NCBI GenBank assembly: GCA_963971225.1
Contig: OZ020268.1
Location: forward strand, 10,303,032 to 10,367,031
DNA from: Melieria omissa
Taxonomy: Eukaryota; Arthropoda; Insecta; Diptera; Ulidiidae
Direction: 5' to 3'
DNA length: 64,000 bases
Shown: piece after piece, positions 12,535-22,500 of the stretch
Numbering within the stretch: the stretch's first letter is position 1
Layout of the letters: each line of letters begins with the position of its first letter
Translations under genes and position numbers: made by a program
The notes under the pieces: model-generated
Database searches by the model: none
What the model saw: the letters and a program-made list of their open reading frames with translations, nothing else
Told to the model about the DNA's origin: nothing

Positions 12535-12640
12535 ATTTTCAAACCGTGTTAAATCAAAACCGTGTAAAAACAGACCGTGTAAAAAAAGAATTAGGTGTAA
12601 AAACAGACCGTGTAAGAACAGAATTAGGTGTATCTTCATC
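12535..12640. repeat. Short minisatellite of ACCGTGTAAAAACAG units
   Basis: AACCGTGTTAAATC, AACCGTGTAAAAACAG, ACCGTGTAAAAAAAGAATTAGGTGTAAAAACAG and ACCGTGTAAGAACAG follow one another. That is four to five degenerate units ending about 170 bp upstream of the mRpS25 start codon. Confidence 0.65.
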
Positions 12641-12689
12641 CCAATCCCTCGTAACACTTTGCCATGGCCAACATCTGGCAACACTATCG

Positions 12690-12808
12690 CGGCGCAGCAT
12701 GTGAAATTTCGATATCGAAAACAGCTGATTCACCTGCTTCACCAGCCACACTCAAATTACCCCAGCATTTTCTTATAATTTTGTGTGTAAATTTAATAAC
12801 TCAACAAA
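12690..12808 (+). promoter_or_regulatory. Probable mRpS25 promoter and 5' UTR
   Basis: This short stretch directly upstream of mRpS25 contains CGATATCGAAAACAGCTGATT: a DRE-like half (TATCGA) next to an E-box (CAGCTG), both common in housekeeping promoters of flies. CAGCCACACT, close to fly core motif 1 (YGGTCACACT), follows 20 bp later. The start context CAACAAAATG fits the fly consensus. The transcription start cannot be fixed from sequence. Confidence 0.45.
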
Positions 12809-13458
12809 ATGCCGTTTATGAAAGGACGTGCGCCCATACGTCGCACCATCGACTACCTGAGCGGCGGCCGGCTGGTGCTCAAGGATAAAGTGAAAATCTT
12901 CAGCGTCAATTACAACACCTACGGCGAACACCACGACGGCGCCAGGTGCAGCATCGCTAACCCACAACTCACGTAACACTCCACACACACTAACAGCGCT
13001 TTCTGCTTTTAGGGATTTTGTCTTCTGGAATATACCTCAAGTTCAGTACAAGAATCCCGCTGTGCAAGTGGTCACCTTCAAGAATATGACGCCTTCGCCT
13101 TTTGTGCGCTGCTATTTCGAGGACGGGCGCGACATGCTGATCGACATTGATAGCCGAAATCGCGATGAAATAATGGACCACCTGATTCAGGTGGTAGGCA
13201 AGTCACAGTGAGTAGCGTCTGCATTTGTAGCGACTGCCAACCGTTTTTGCCTCAACACACATTTCGCTTTTATTTCGCCTGAACAGAGCACAACTGGCCG
13301 CAGAGGCGCATTTGGCTGAGAGTAAAGACAATCCGGCAAACTTTGGCTATGGCTGCGATAGGCATTGTATCTGCGAAATACCCGGCCAGGTGCCCTGCCC
13401 TGGCACCATACCTTTACCGGGAGCACTACGCGGCAAGTACAAATTCGCGCCCAAGTAG
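12809..13458 (+). CDS. mRpS25: Mitochondrial ribosomal protein S25 (mRpS25)
   Basis: It encodes a small-subunit protein of the mitochondrial ribosome, made in the cytosol and imported. I place three exons at 12809-12945, 13013-13207 and 13287-13458, with GT-AG introns of 67 and 79 bp. Joined, they give 167 codons plus stop, the length I recall for the fly protein. The N-terminus begins [17 protein letters not shown]. Segments such as [14 protein letters not shown] and [12 protein letters not shown] are typical of MRPS25, a member of the L51/S25/CI-B8 thioredoxin-like fold family. The C-terminal extension contains four cysteines ([15 protein letters not shown]), an arrangement suggesting metal or Fe-S coordination; that role is inferred. 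AATAAA lies at 13503-13508. The gene converges on the RBM18-like gene. Confidence 0.96.
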
Positions 13459-13502
13459 ACTGCTCTAATGTATGTAGTTATTGTTAAGCTTTACAGAAAA
13501 TT

Positions 13503-13548
13503 AATAAATCACATTTGTTTTTAGCAATTACAAACAAGTCACTTTATT
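13503..13548. terminator. Opposed polyadenylation signals of mRpS25 and RBM18-like gene
   Basis: AATAAA on the plus strand (13503-13508) serves mRpS25. TTTATT at 13543-13548 reads AATAAA on the minus strand and would serve the RBM18-like gene. With usual cleavage 10-30 nt downstream, the two mRNAs would abut or overlap by a few bases. Confidence 0.6.
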
Positions 13549-13717
13549 TGGCTTACGTTTGCAGTAAAATGTGAACACAATACGTTTAGTATTACATAAA
13601 AATAGGCTTGGAGCAAATACAATATATGAAAATTAAGTCTAAATCAAGACAAATAAATACGAGAGCGATATGAGGTGAGTCACTAGTGGGTAAACTGGTC
13701 TAAGATGCCCGCCTACT

Positions 13718-14619
13718 CTATCTGCGCTTCGGCCGCTGATTGCGATTGTAGGGCGCGCTGGATGGCTTATGTGTGTACGTGCGACCTGTATGCATTGGCC
13801 GCTGCCCGCTGAAGCTGCCGCTGGCATCACGATCCTTGTTGAACTGATAGCGCTGTATGAAGGGCACTTGCGAGCCGCCACCGTTGATTGTGTTGATCTC
13901 CAGGTCATCCTCGCCGTGACGTTCCAACATTTTCAGCTTTGCTTCTATTGCGCGTATGGCTTCCTCTTTGCTGATCTTGCCCTCCCGTTTGCCAGTGCCC
14001 AGTGCAGGTATCTCTATGCGGGGTTTGGTTCTGTTCAATTCATCCTTAAAATTCAAAACATATTAATGAATTTAACTCTAAATTTGTAATGCGCAAATAA
14101 CCTACATAATTGACATTCTTGGCCAAGCGCACCGCAATCGGCCTATTTGCCACCGGAGTTCCATTAAGTCTATCCAATGCTTTTAATGCGCCCTCTGGCT
14201 GCAAGACAAAACCAAACCATTTATATTTCGTCTCACCTGATAACAAAATGATCAAAACTCACTGTGGCAAATGTGACGAACGCGTAACCTCGCGACTGCC
14301 CGACCAACGGGCCGCCCTTGTGGAAGAGCATGTCGAACTTCTCGATGGGACCGCATTTTTGCAGGATTTTTAAGAGTTGATACCAACATTAGCGAAGGAG
14401 AAACACAAGTTTACAAATTAGTGTTTGCCATACACAGCTGAATTTCAGCAGCCACCCAAACAGGTGCAGCGCTTTTAACTTACTCGGAGAGCCGCGGATC
14501 AAGGTTGCCCACCCAAATGCGTCGCTCATCCAACACACCGCCGCCAGCGCTCGTTGTGGCCGTTGTCTAGCAAAATCAAATTTAGAAAAGTTCCGCACAA
14601 CTATGCAAACACTCACCAT
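13718..14619 (-). CDS. RBM18-like RNA-binding protein (single RRM)
   Basis: This is a predicted RNA-binding protein of the RBM18 family (fly relative probably CG14414, from memory). Minus-strand exons: 14617-14619 (only the ATG), 14484-14566, 14263-14383, 14106-14198 and 13718-14044, giving 208 aa. One RRM spans about residues 17-95, with RNP2 IWVGNL at 18-23 and RNP1 RGYAFVTF at 60-67. The following [10 protein letters not shown] loop and a later [13 protein letters not shown] helix match human RBM18 (190 aa). The tail is basic (RNQRPKRR). The 3' splice site before exon 3 reads TG rather than AG. The frame nevertheless requires this junction, because reading on into the intron meets a stop. 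Function in flies is not known to me. Confidence 0.9.
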
Positions 14620-14886
14620 TTTCAGAATTCACTATTTTCGTTTGCTTTGTCAACAACAAAACCTGAGTCTATTTACGAACGCACAGACAATTTCGATTGC
14701 AGAATAATCAATAAAGTTCGACAGCCAGTGCTGCCAATGTCAACGCTTCGGGAGCTGTGTGGAAAGCGTCTACTCAGCTGTTGATTTCGCCGCAATCGGA
14801 AGGCCCAATGCGCGGTTACAACAAATTGGCCGGCACCAATTAAATTACAACCATCCAAGTAATCGACAAATAGTTGTGCACCACAA
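14620..14886. promoter_or_regulatory. Divergent promoter between RBM18-like and NME6-like genes
   Basis: 267 bp separate the two start codons, so both genes are probably fired from one shared region. It contains CAGCTGTTGATTTCG near 14776, an E-box context like the one upstream of mRpS25. Both start codons have fly-type contexts (CTGAAAATG and CACAAATG). No TATA box is obvious. Confidence 0.5.
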
Positions 14887-15384
14887 ATGGAAATCACGCT
14901 GGCGCTGCTTAAACCGCATGTGGTGCGCAACGTCTACGCCTTCCAGCAGATCCAACAGCTCATCAGGCAGAATTTCAAAGTGCTGAACTCCAAGGAAGTG
15001 CACATTACGAAACAACTGTCGGAGCGTTTCTATGCGGAGCACAATGGCAGATTCTTCTACAATCGCTTGATCACTTTCATGGGCAGGTGAGCAACTGTCC
15101 AACCAAACTCGGCACTTACATTCAGTACGATTTCTCTTTGCAGCGGCCCTTGCTATGCGCTAATCCTGCAGTCCAAAGACTGCATTTCCAAGTGGCGCGC
15201 GCTCATGGGACCCACGAAAGTATACAAGGCGGTCTATTCGCATCCAGATTGTATACGCGCTCTGTATGGTCTCTCCGATACGCGCAATGCTTGTCATGGC
15301 TCTGATAGCGAGGAGTCGGCCTTACGGGAAATTTCCATAATATTTCCTGAATTGGATAAGAATGCACTGGCGGCCAAGAGCTAA
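14887..15384 (+). CDS. nmdyn-D6: Nucleoside diphosphate kinase 6 (NME6 / nmdyn-D6 type)
   Basis: Nucleoside diphosphate kinases move the gamma phosphate from ATP to other nucleoside diphosphates through a phospho-histidine. Exons 14887-15086 and 15144-15384 flank a 57-bp GT-AG intron and give 146 aa. The start MEITLALLKPHVV carries the conserved lysine (K9) of the NDPK fold. NACHGSDSEESA holds the catalytic histidine (H118) in the N-x-x-H-G-S-D-S signature. Ending soon after SIIFPEL, with KVYKAVYSHPDCIRALYG before the active site, is the arrangement of the NME6 group. In vertebrates NME6 is mitochondrial; no clear presequence is visible here. Its activity may be weak or partner-dependent, as reported for the family. 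Confidence 0.95.
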
Positions 15385-15934
15385 GATTGCAGGGATGCCT
15401 GAAACAGCTGATTTTTGTTGTGGTTTTGAGAAAACTTGAATCGAGTGTTGACAGCAAGAGTGGAATCCATTTTCATTCATGCAGAGGACTCATTGCATAT
15501 TTGTTCCTGAGATCGAGTGTCATGCGGTAATAATTTTTTATGTACAGAGTTCTAATTTGTTGTTCCTTATTAAGTAGCTTTTAAAAGTTAAAAAGTTGAA
15601 TAAGTAGTTAAATACAGCATAAGAAGTATGTTTATATTTGAACAAAAATTTAGAAAAAAAACTCTTTTTCGCACACAGTTGTAAGTGTGTGTGTGTGTGC
15701 AGTAACCGTTTGCAGGTCAAGTCGATTAACTTCTATTGAACTCACTGAGCTTTTAGTGTGGGTTTTGGTGCAACTAAAAAGACAACATTTTAAAAGTATG
15801 ATTTGTCTTGATCCCGGCTTATTTCTATATACCATTTACAGAAATTGTGTTATATCTTAGCATTATAGATTATAGAGACATAGACAAAATCGTATGTAAG
15901 AATAATGCGCACTAAGTAAGTTCTAATCTAGACA
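15385..15934. other. Intergenic spacer after the NDPK gene
   Basis: No gene is seen. It includes a CAGCTGATTTTTGTT motif at about 15402, like the promoter E-boxes upstream, and a GT run at 15685-15701. Confidence 0.4.
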
Positions 15935-16439
15935 TTAACCCTTCGCTGCTTGAATTAATTTCAGTGAAGAAAAAACAATTTTATCATATAATTCTTGTTG
16001 CTTGTTAAGTTCTGATGGTAAAAATGAAATTTTGTTGAATTCCTGTATTGCTTTGCGGGCGTTTTCCGTATCCTGGTGAGAACGCTACCGCAGAAATGAA
16101 AGTCGGATTTATCTATATTTTAGTGTTGGCTACTACGGGGAGTCGAACAGTGGACAGCAGTCGCTGTACACTCGTAATTCAACGCACTAAACAGCTGAGC
16201 GACGGCGACCGCCATATCACCATCGCCATCGATAACCAAAATTATTTCACCAAATCGAAACTCTTGTTGTTTTTTCGATTCTTTTGCACATACTTTCAAT
16301 GTTGTTCGCAAAATTCCGTTAGTAATCAAATGTTTTAACAGCTGAAGAATGAATGACTGTAAAATGGTGAAGAAAATAGTTTCCAAATCTATGAAAGGTT
16401 AGCATTGCATATATGCAATGTCATGCAGCGAAGGGTTAA
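15935..16439. mobile_element. TTAA MITE with CCCTTCGCTGC ends, carrying a SINE-like insert
   Basis: Target copies TTAA lie at 15935-15938 and 16436-16439. The left end is CCCTTCGCTGCTTGA and the right end, read inverted, is CCCTTCGCTGCATGA, matching at 14 of 15 positions. The interior contains a tRNA-like head on the minus strand (about 16125-16212). TTAA plus a CCC terminus points to the piggyBac superfamily (inference). Confidence 0.8.
16040..16212 (-). mobile_element. SINE with tRNA-like head, inside a MITE
   Basis: Read on the minus strand, the head runs GTCGCTCAGCTGTTTAGTGCG (A-box region), then after about 50 bp CTGTTCGACTCCC (B-box region). Spacing and motifs fit a tRNA-derived Pol III promoter. 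The downstream body contains blocks around GAAAACGCCCGC. It is related in design to the other SINEs here, but the sequence differs enough to be another subfamily. Confidence 0.6.
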
Positions 16440-19400
16440 ACGTTAAGTTAAAGTTAATCCTTTACGTGCCTTTGTTTTCATACATTTAAAATTTTAATTA
16501 ATTTTAATTTAATAATAATGAATTTAAGTAAATAAATTAAATAATAATTGCTTGTAACAAATAAATTTCAACAAATAGAAATCTATAATATATTTAAATG
16601 TTTGTTTGCAATATTTTAAGTCCTCTTTGCCTTTTAAATTTTTGTTTTCATAATTTTTTCATTTATATATCAGATATTACATGAAAAATTACCCTCGGTT
16701 ATAGAATAAAAGTCTCCAAAACTTAGTGTGCTCATAGTAGAACTCTGGCAATAAATCGTCCACCTTCATTAAGTGCTGCATCAACCCCATTCTCTCTTCA
16801 TCCATCTTCTAAACTTTTTAAACAAAATTGCATCAATTATGCCCACTGTCGCATATAGATAAAGTGTTATTCACTCAGTGCAGGTGACATTGTAAAAAAT
16901 TCATACTGAAGCGGCATTCAAGTTTCTACTATCACAGGGAATTAAGATATTAGCCAACATTTTCGCGTAATACATAAAGACATCATTGCCTGATGATTCA
17001 GAGTTGCAAATATTTACTACTGGATTTTGAATTGCTATCATTTTTTAAACAAATTACTAGATTTTAATACTCCACAACAGTAAACTGCAGGCAACGATAA
17101 CACAGAAACTATGCGAATTGAGATAGTGATATAATTATTTATCGTTAGGTGATTAATTATATCAATTGTTATAAAAAAATAGTACTTTGTATGCAATTTT
17201 ATTACAATTAAGACTGAATTTCGAAATCATTTAACAATGATTTCAAAATACATATTTTCTTTAATCGTGTTACTCAGTGCTCTACTCAATTTAAAATATT
17301 TCCCAAACCAACTTTCCCAAATATATTTCCCAAACCCATATCAAACTTCATTTAAAAACAACAACAACGCCGTAACAGTTTTTGCTGTTTATTTTTATGC
17401 TTTATTGATAAATTCTCAATACAAGATATTACAAATATTTCATATAGCAAAATAATAAATTCCATAAAGATTCTAACAAAAATACTATCAAATAAATCAG
17501 ACAAAACGTACAAAATTCTTTTCAAAAACGTCTGTTTTCGTTTTCAATTATCTTAAATTGTCAAATTGTTTGCATATAGTTTAGACCTTACAATAGTTGT
17601 TCTATGGTTGAGTGACAATGAAACAGAAATCTCATGAAATTTCGATCAAGTGGTGTGAATTTCAAATGAAAACCTAAAACAAAAATATTGACGAAACGAT
17701 CTGTGATGCAGCGACTGTGTGATGAATCAGAGAGTGCAGGTAGTTAAATGGTTAAAGGACTTTGTCTTTTCTAAACTTATAACATACGATTTGTTGGCAA
17801 TATGCGTTGAGTACTTAAATGAAAAGTCATAACAAAGGCTATAACAAAGTTGTAACACTTTTTTATGTTTGATTTTTCCATTTTTATTACGTTTTTGTGT
17901 TATTTAAATTTTTTTTGCATTTTTTTGGTATTTTTTGTTTTCAGTTTTTGTATAATTTTTTTGTTCACTTGTGTTGTTGCCTTCTGTTACGCTCAAGCGG
18001 AACTATTTCTAAGAAATAACAATTCACTTGTATCTCGTTTGTTTTTTTGCTTGTAGTTTAGTATATCAATTCAATTCATTTAATGTCTACTGCAGTCCCA
18101 AAAAATGTCACAATGGATCGTTTTTAATTCCGAAAATATTACAATTAGACGAATACCTAAAATTTTCAGTAATAATATTGCTATGCGTCAGAGCTCTCAG
18201 ATTCTTGTGTTGATTCTTGCTTGAATGTTACATCATTGTTTTATTACTATTCATCGTTTATAGCACACACGTTTCAACTTTCAGTTCCAGATTGTTTTTT
18301 GTTGCTTTGAGTCTAAGTTTTCGGATAGTTAGAGAAGTGTTCGACGGCTTTGATGTGGGTGAAAGAAATTTAAAAAATGTGACAAAGCACACAAGGAATC
18401 AGTTTGAATTCAAATTGCCAAATATTCCAAATTAGTTAGGTCAAGAAAATATTAAACAATTTGAAGCTATAAATAGATCATCTATGGCATCTTTTTAAGA
18501 TTTAAAAACTATGTTCAAACTACACTTTGTGGCACGAACGTCTTTAGATCACGTCTAGATTGATTTGAATATATATTTGAATCAGTTTTGTAAGAAAAAC
18601 TGTGTTAAAAGTGAAGTAAGTTGAAACAATGTTACTTTGAAAGTTTCAATATTTTGTAAACCGGACAGTAGATATTGTAAAATATATTTTAAAGTGTTTT
18701 ATAAGATTATAAAAATGTTAAAATTTTACACCCAAACTCATTCAAACACTTTGAATCATAGCAACATTACAACATGCTCTCTCATTTTTTTTTATATTTT
18801 CTATGAATTTTTTTCTCAACATCCTCGTCGCTCTCTCTTTTAATTTCTCATTTTTTATTTTTTCCTTTGATTTTCATCTTTCCTGTTGCATGTCTCATTT
18901 AACACTTTATGCTCCTATTAAGTTTAATATAAAAAATAATAAAACCATTCTAAGTCTACCCATATTTTCAGTAATGCTAAAAGCAATTTCATTTGCCAAG
19001 TGTCAGCCACTCTTGAGAGCTCAATGTTTCCTGTTTTTTGTTTTTGTATGTTTTATGTTTTTGAAACAATAACATTAAAGTATGCAGTGGGTAGGTGAAG
19101 GCCGGCCTACCTAACGCTCAACTATAATCAAAACTCTCGCTAAGCTTTGACAACAATTTGATCTTTTTGACGTTTACTATATGCTTTTTGCTTACACACT
19201 ACAAAATATATATAATAATAATTATATGTCGGTAAATATATATGTATGTTTTTTTTGTTTGTTTTTAATTTTAAATTGAATGTTAAAACGCTTTTCTCTT
19301 GAATATTTGTGTCATCTTTTCCTTAACTAAGCTTATTTGCTTATGTACTCGCTTCTCTCTCAGTAACTTCTCCCTTGCTTTCTTTTACGAATGATATTTT

Positions 19401-19476
19401 GGTTTTGTTTTGTCTCAGTATTTGTTTTCATAGCTGTTGTTGCTAAATCTCAACTGAAGCATACGCGAACTTCCAT
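16440..19476. other. AT-rich intergenic region downstream of the transporter
   Basis: No gene, RNA or complete transposon is seen. The stretch is dominated by A/T runs and poly-T (for example 17860-17990). On the minus strand it would hold the 3' UTR of the transporter, whose stop codon lies at 19477-19479. TAA of that stop is itself part of an AATAAA (19476-19481 region), although a real signal may lie further on. Confidence 0.4.
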
Positions 19477-19547
19477 TTATTCGAACATTGCCATAGACGA
19501 GGTGGGTACAACTTCCAACAGCAATTGAAAGAATAGCGTCACTTTGT
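19477..19547 (-). CDS. Transporter coding exon 7 (terminal, remote)
   Basis: The acceptor CATTTCCAG precedes 71 nt encoding (N)[17 protein letters not shown] and ending MAMFE-stop. The donor of exon 6 (ATGA|GTAAGT at 22250) leaves one base, which this exon completes in frame. The LLLEVVPT segment corresponds to the LMEVVPP at the cytoplasmic C-terminus of b(0,+)AT. It lies 2.7 kb from exon 6, beyond transposon debris. Reading through the exon 6 donor would instead add only four residues. Confidence 0.85.
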
Positions 19548-22500
19548 CTGGAAATGGAAATTGAAAAAATTTTACAAATTACATTGATTCAGTTAACAAG
19601 CTTAACATTAACTAATGACTATGTTTGAGAATGGTTTTTGATATGTACCCAGCTATTTTACTCTCTGGCTCTTACAGACTTCTTAGATTATCTACTTAGT
19701 TATCAATGAACATTTGTAAAAACCTTCTTGCTAACTCGCCAGTTTTCCGTAAAATTTGTCGACTTCTTTCCCTTCTTTTCCCTTCTTCCTTTCCTTTAAT
19801 TTCCTTTTCTTTTCTTTTCTTTTCTTTTCTTTTCTTTTCTTTTCTTTCCTTTCCTTTCCTTCCCCCTCTTCCTTTCCTTTCCTTTCCTTTCCTTTCCTTT
19901 CCTTTCCTTTCCTTTCCTTTCCTTTCCTTTCCTTTCCTTTCCTTTCCTTTCCTTTCCTTTCCTTTCCTTTCCTTTCCTTTCCTTTCCTTTCCTTTCCTTT
20001 CCTTTCCTTTCCTATCCTTACCGTTCCTTTCCTTTCCTTTCCTTTCCTATCCTTACCGTTCCTTTCCTTTCCTTTCCTTTCCTTTCCTTTCCTTACCGTT
20101 CCTTTCCTTTCCTATCCTTACCATTCCTTTCCGTTCCCTTCTTTAAAGCTCATTCGTAAAGGCTTCTGATTCTGTGCAGCAGTTTTCCCTTACGTTCTCT
20201 CACATATGTTTCTGTCTTTTAGGGTCCCTTTTAATCTATCTGGCGAGTAACCAACCATCCCACTAACTCACAAATTAGTTTAGTCTTAATGTGAACTCAA
20301 AACCCAGCCTACACATTCCTTACATTCTTAACGTTATCAGTATATATTGAAGAACAAGAAAACTCTCTCTCTCTCTCTTAAAACTCTCACAAATGTTGCT
20401 GCTTTTCCAAGTCTCTCTTAAATCTATCTGCCCAGGAACCAACCGACCAACTAACTCATAACTTTGTTTGGACTAATTGTCAAATCAGGGCTCAACTTGG
20501 GGTTTTCTAAACATTCTCAACTTTAGCAGTTAATGTTGAATGTTTTGGAGCAAGAAAAACAATTCAATCTTCTCTTATGCCATTGAACGGAAAAATTACG
20601 ATAGCCGTACTCCCTCCCGTCTAGAATGGAAGAGAGGGAACATCCTCAATAACCTGAATACCACAATCTACACTGATGGCTTCAAAATGTAATGCGGAGT
20701 AGGAGCAGGAGTTTTCTCCGAACATCTGAAGATAAATGTGTCTTTCCGTCTCCCCAACACAGCAAGCGTTTTTCAGGGGGAAGTGCTCGCTATTAGGGAA
20801 GCATGCAGGATGGCATTCGCGGACACATTCTACAAAACACATTACAATACTTTCCGACAGCCTATGCACGATCAAGGCACTGGAATCGTCGATTCTATAG
20901 TCAAAATTAGTGCGGGAATGCAGGAAGCTCCTGATACATAGAACTAGTTCAACGGTTCAGAGTTAACCTGATATGGGTGCCAGGGCACAATAACATTGAC
21001 GGTAACGAAAGAGCCCATAAGCTAGCTCGATGAGGCTCCGCTCTTGATGAGAATTAGGCGCTGACGCTTCACGCCCCACTGGGCTCTATCAAGAACAAGG
21101 TCTCGAAGGACTTCCTCGCCAAAGCCAACACTAGATGGCAGAGGACAGACGACGGATCAGCAGATCACTGTGGCCAACATACGACAAGAATAAGACCGAG
21201 GAGCTCTTGAACAGAGGCCAACGGGATGTGGCAAGACTAATGGCAGTCATCACTGGCCACTGTCCCATTGGAGAGCACGCAGCAAAAATGGGGATTCCAT
21301 ACAATACGACCTGTCAGAAGGAAAGAAAGGAAGGGGAAGGAAACCGTTCATCATTTCCTCTGCGCCTGTCCAGCCTTAGCAAGAAGAAGATGAAAAACGC
21401 TGGGAAAACCGATATTTCAGACTTTCGAAGAGATAGCAAAGTGCAGCGTAAACTCACTTCTATCTTTCATTAACCTCTCGGACTGGATATAAAGGATACA
21501 TATGGATAAATACGTGGGTGGTCCGAACTTCTTTAACCCGTCTGAAAAATACTTTTCTGGAGGCCTCCGTGGCGGCGATAACCTCCTCACTCGACTCAAA
21601 TTTCTGCCCGGCGAGTGACTTTTTCAAGTTTGGAAACAAAAAGAAGTCACATGGGGCCAAAGCTAGAGAATACGGTGGATGGGGCAGCTGTTCGTAGCCT
21701 AATGCGACCGATTTGGCGAATCACCGACCGATATTGCTCTTTTTCCATGTTTCTAAAATCCGCGGACACGTTCCTTTCCACACGCGGTCAAAACAAAACT
21801 ACACGATAGTATATTTCTCTTACGGTAGTGGCACCATCGGGCGGTGGAGCTAAGTACTTATCGGACTGCCCACGTACATATAAGTTCAGAAGACAGCACA
21901 CAATATACCTTAGGATACCTACCGAGAATAATGGTATCAAAACGGCGCTTACGCGCTAATTGAATATTGGAACATTGCCACTTGAACCCACCAACCAACT
22001 ATGCCATGGAACTCTTCAACGAACCAACAGACCAACTTACTAACTAATTAAGTTCAGACTAAGTCCCAATGAAAAACTTAACCTAGACCACAGTTAACTC
22101 AATTTAATGGCACAAAGCCATTGTTTGATAAAAAAAACCATGGTGGTTCACTTTCAATACTTCCAACCTATACCACAACATACTCCTAACTAATTTATTT
22201 CTCATTTATGGAACCATGTGCCAATCAATCATCAATCATTCCAACTTACTCATAAAACGCGGCGACATGCCCAGCTTGACGAATGGCACATAGAATATGA
22301 GGCCGGCGAGGATGAACATCAACGCGTACAGGTATTCGATGCGCGGCATGTCGATGATGGGCGCCACCACCAGATACATGGAGATCACCAGAACCACAAC
22401 GGGAATGATAATTGGCACTTTGTATGGCCTTGGATAGTTGGGTTTGGTGAAGCGCATCACGATGAGCGCCAGCATGGCGCCGCCGTAGAATATCCACGCC

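Noticed and set aside
19706..20169. 137-146-codon open frames of Phe/Leu/Ser/Pro repeats
   Set aside because: They are translations of the TTTCC microsatellite, with no start context or family match.
22236..22249. Transporter stop by read-through after exon 6
   Set aside because: The sequence ATGAGTAAGT is a consensus donor, and a downstream exon completes the conserved C-terminus in frame.
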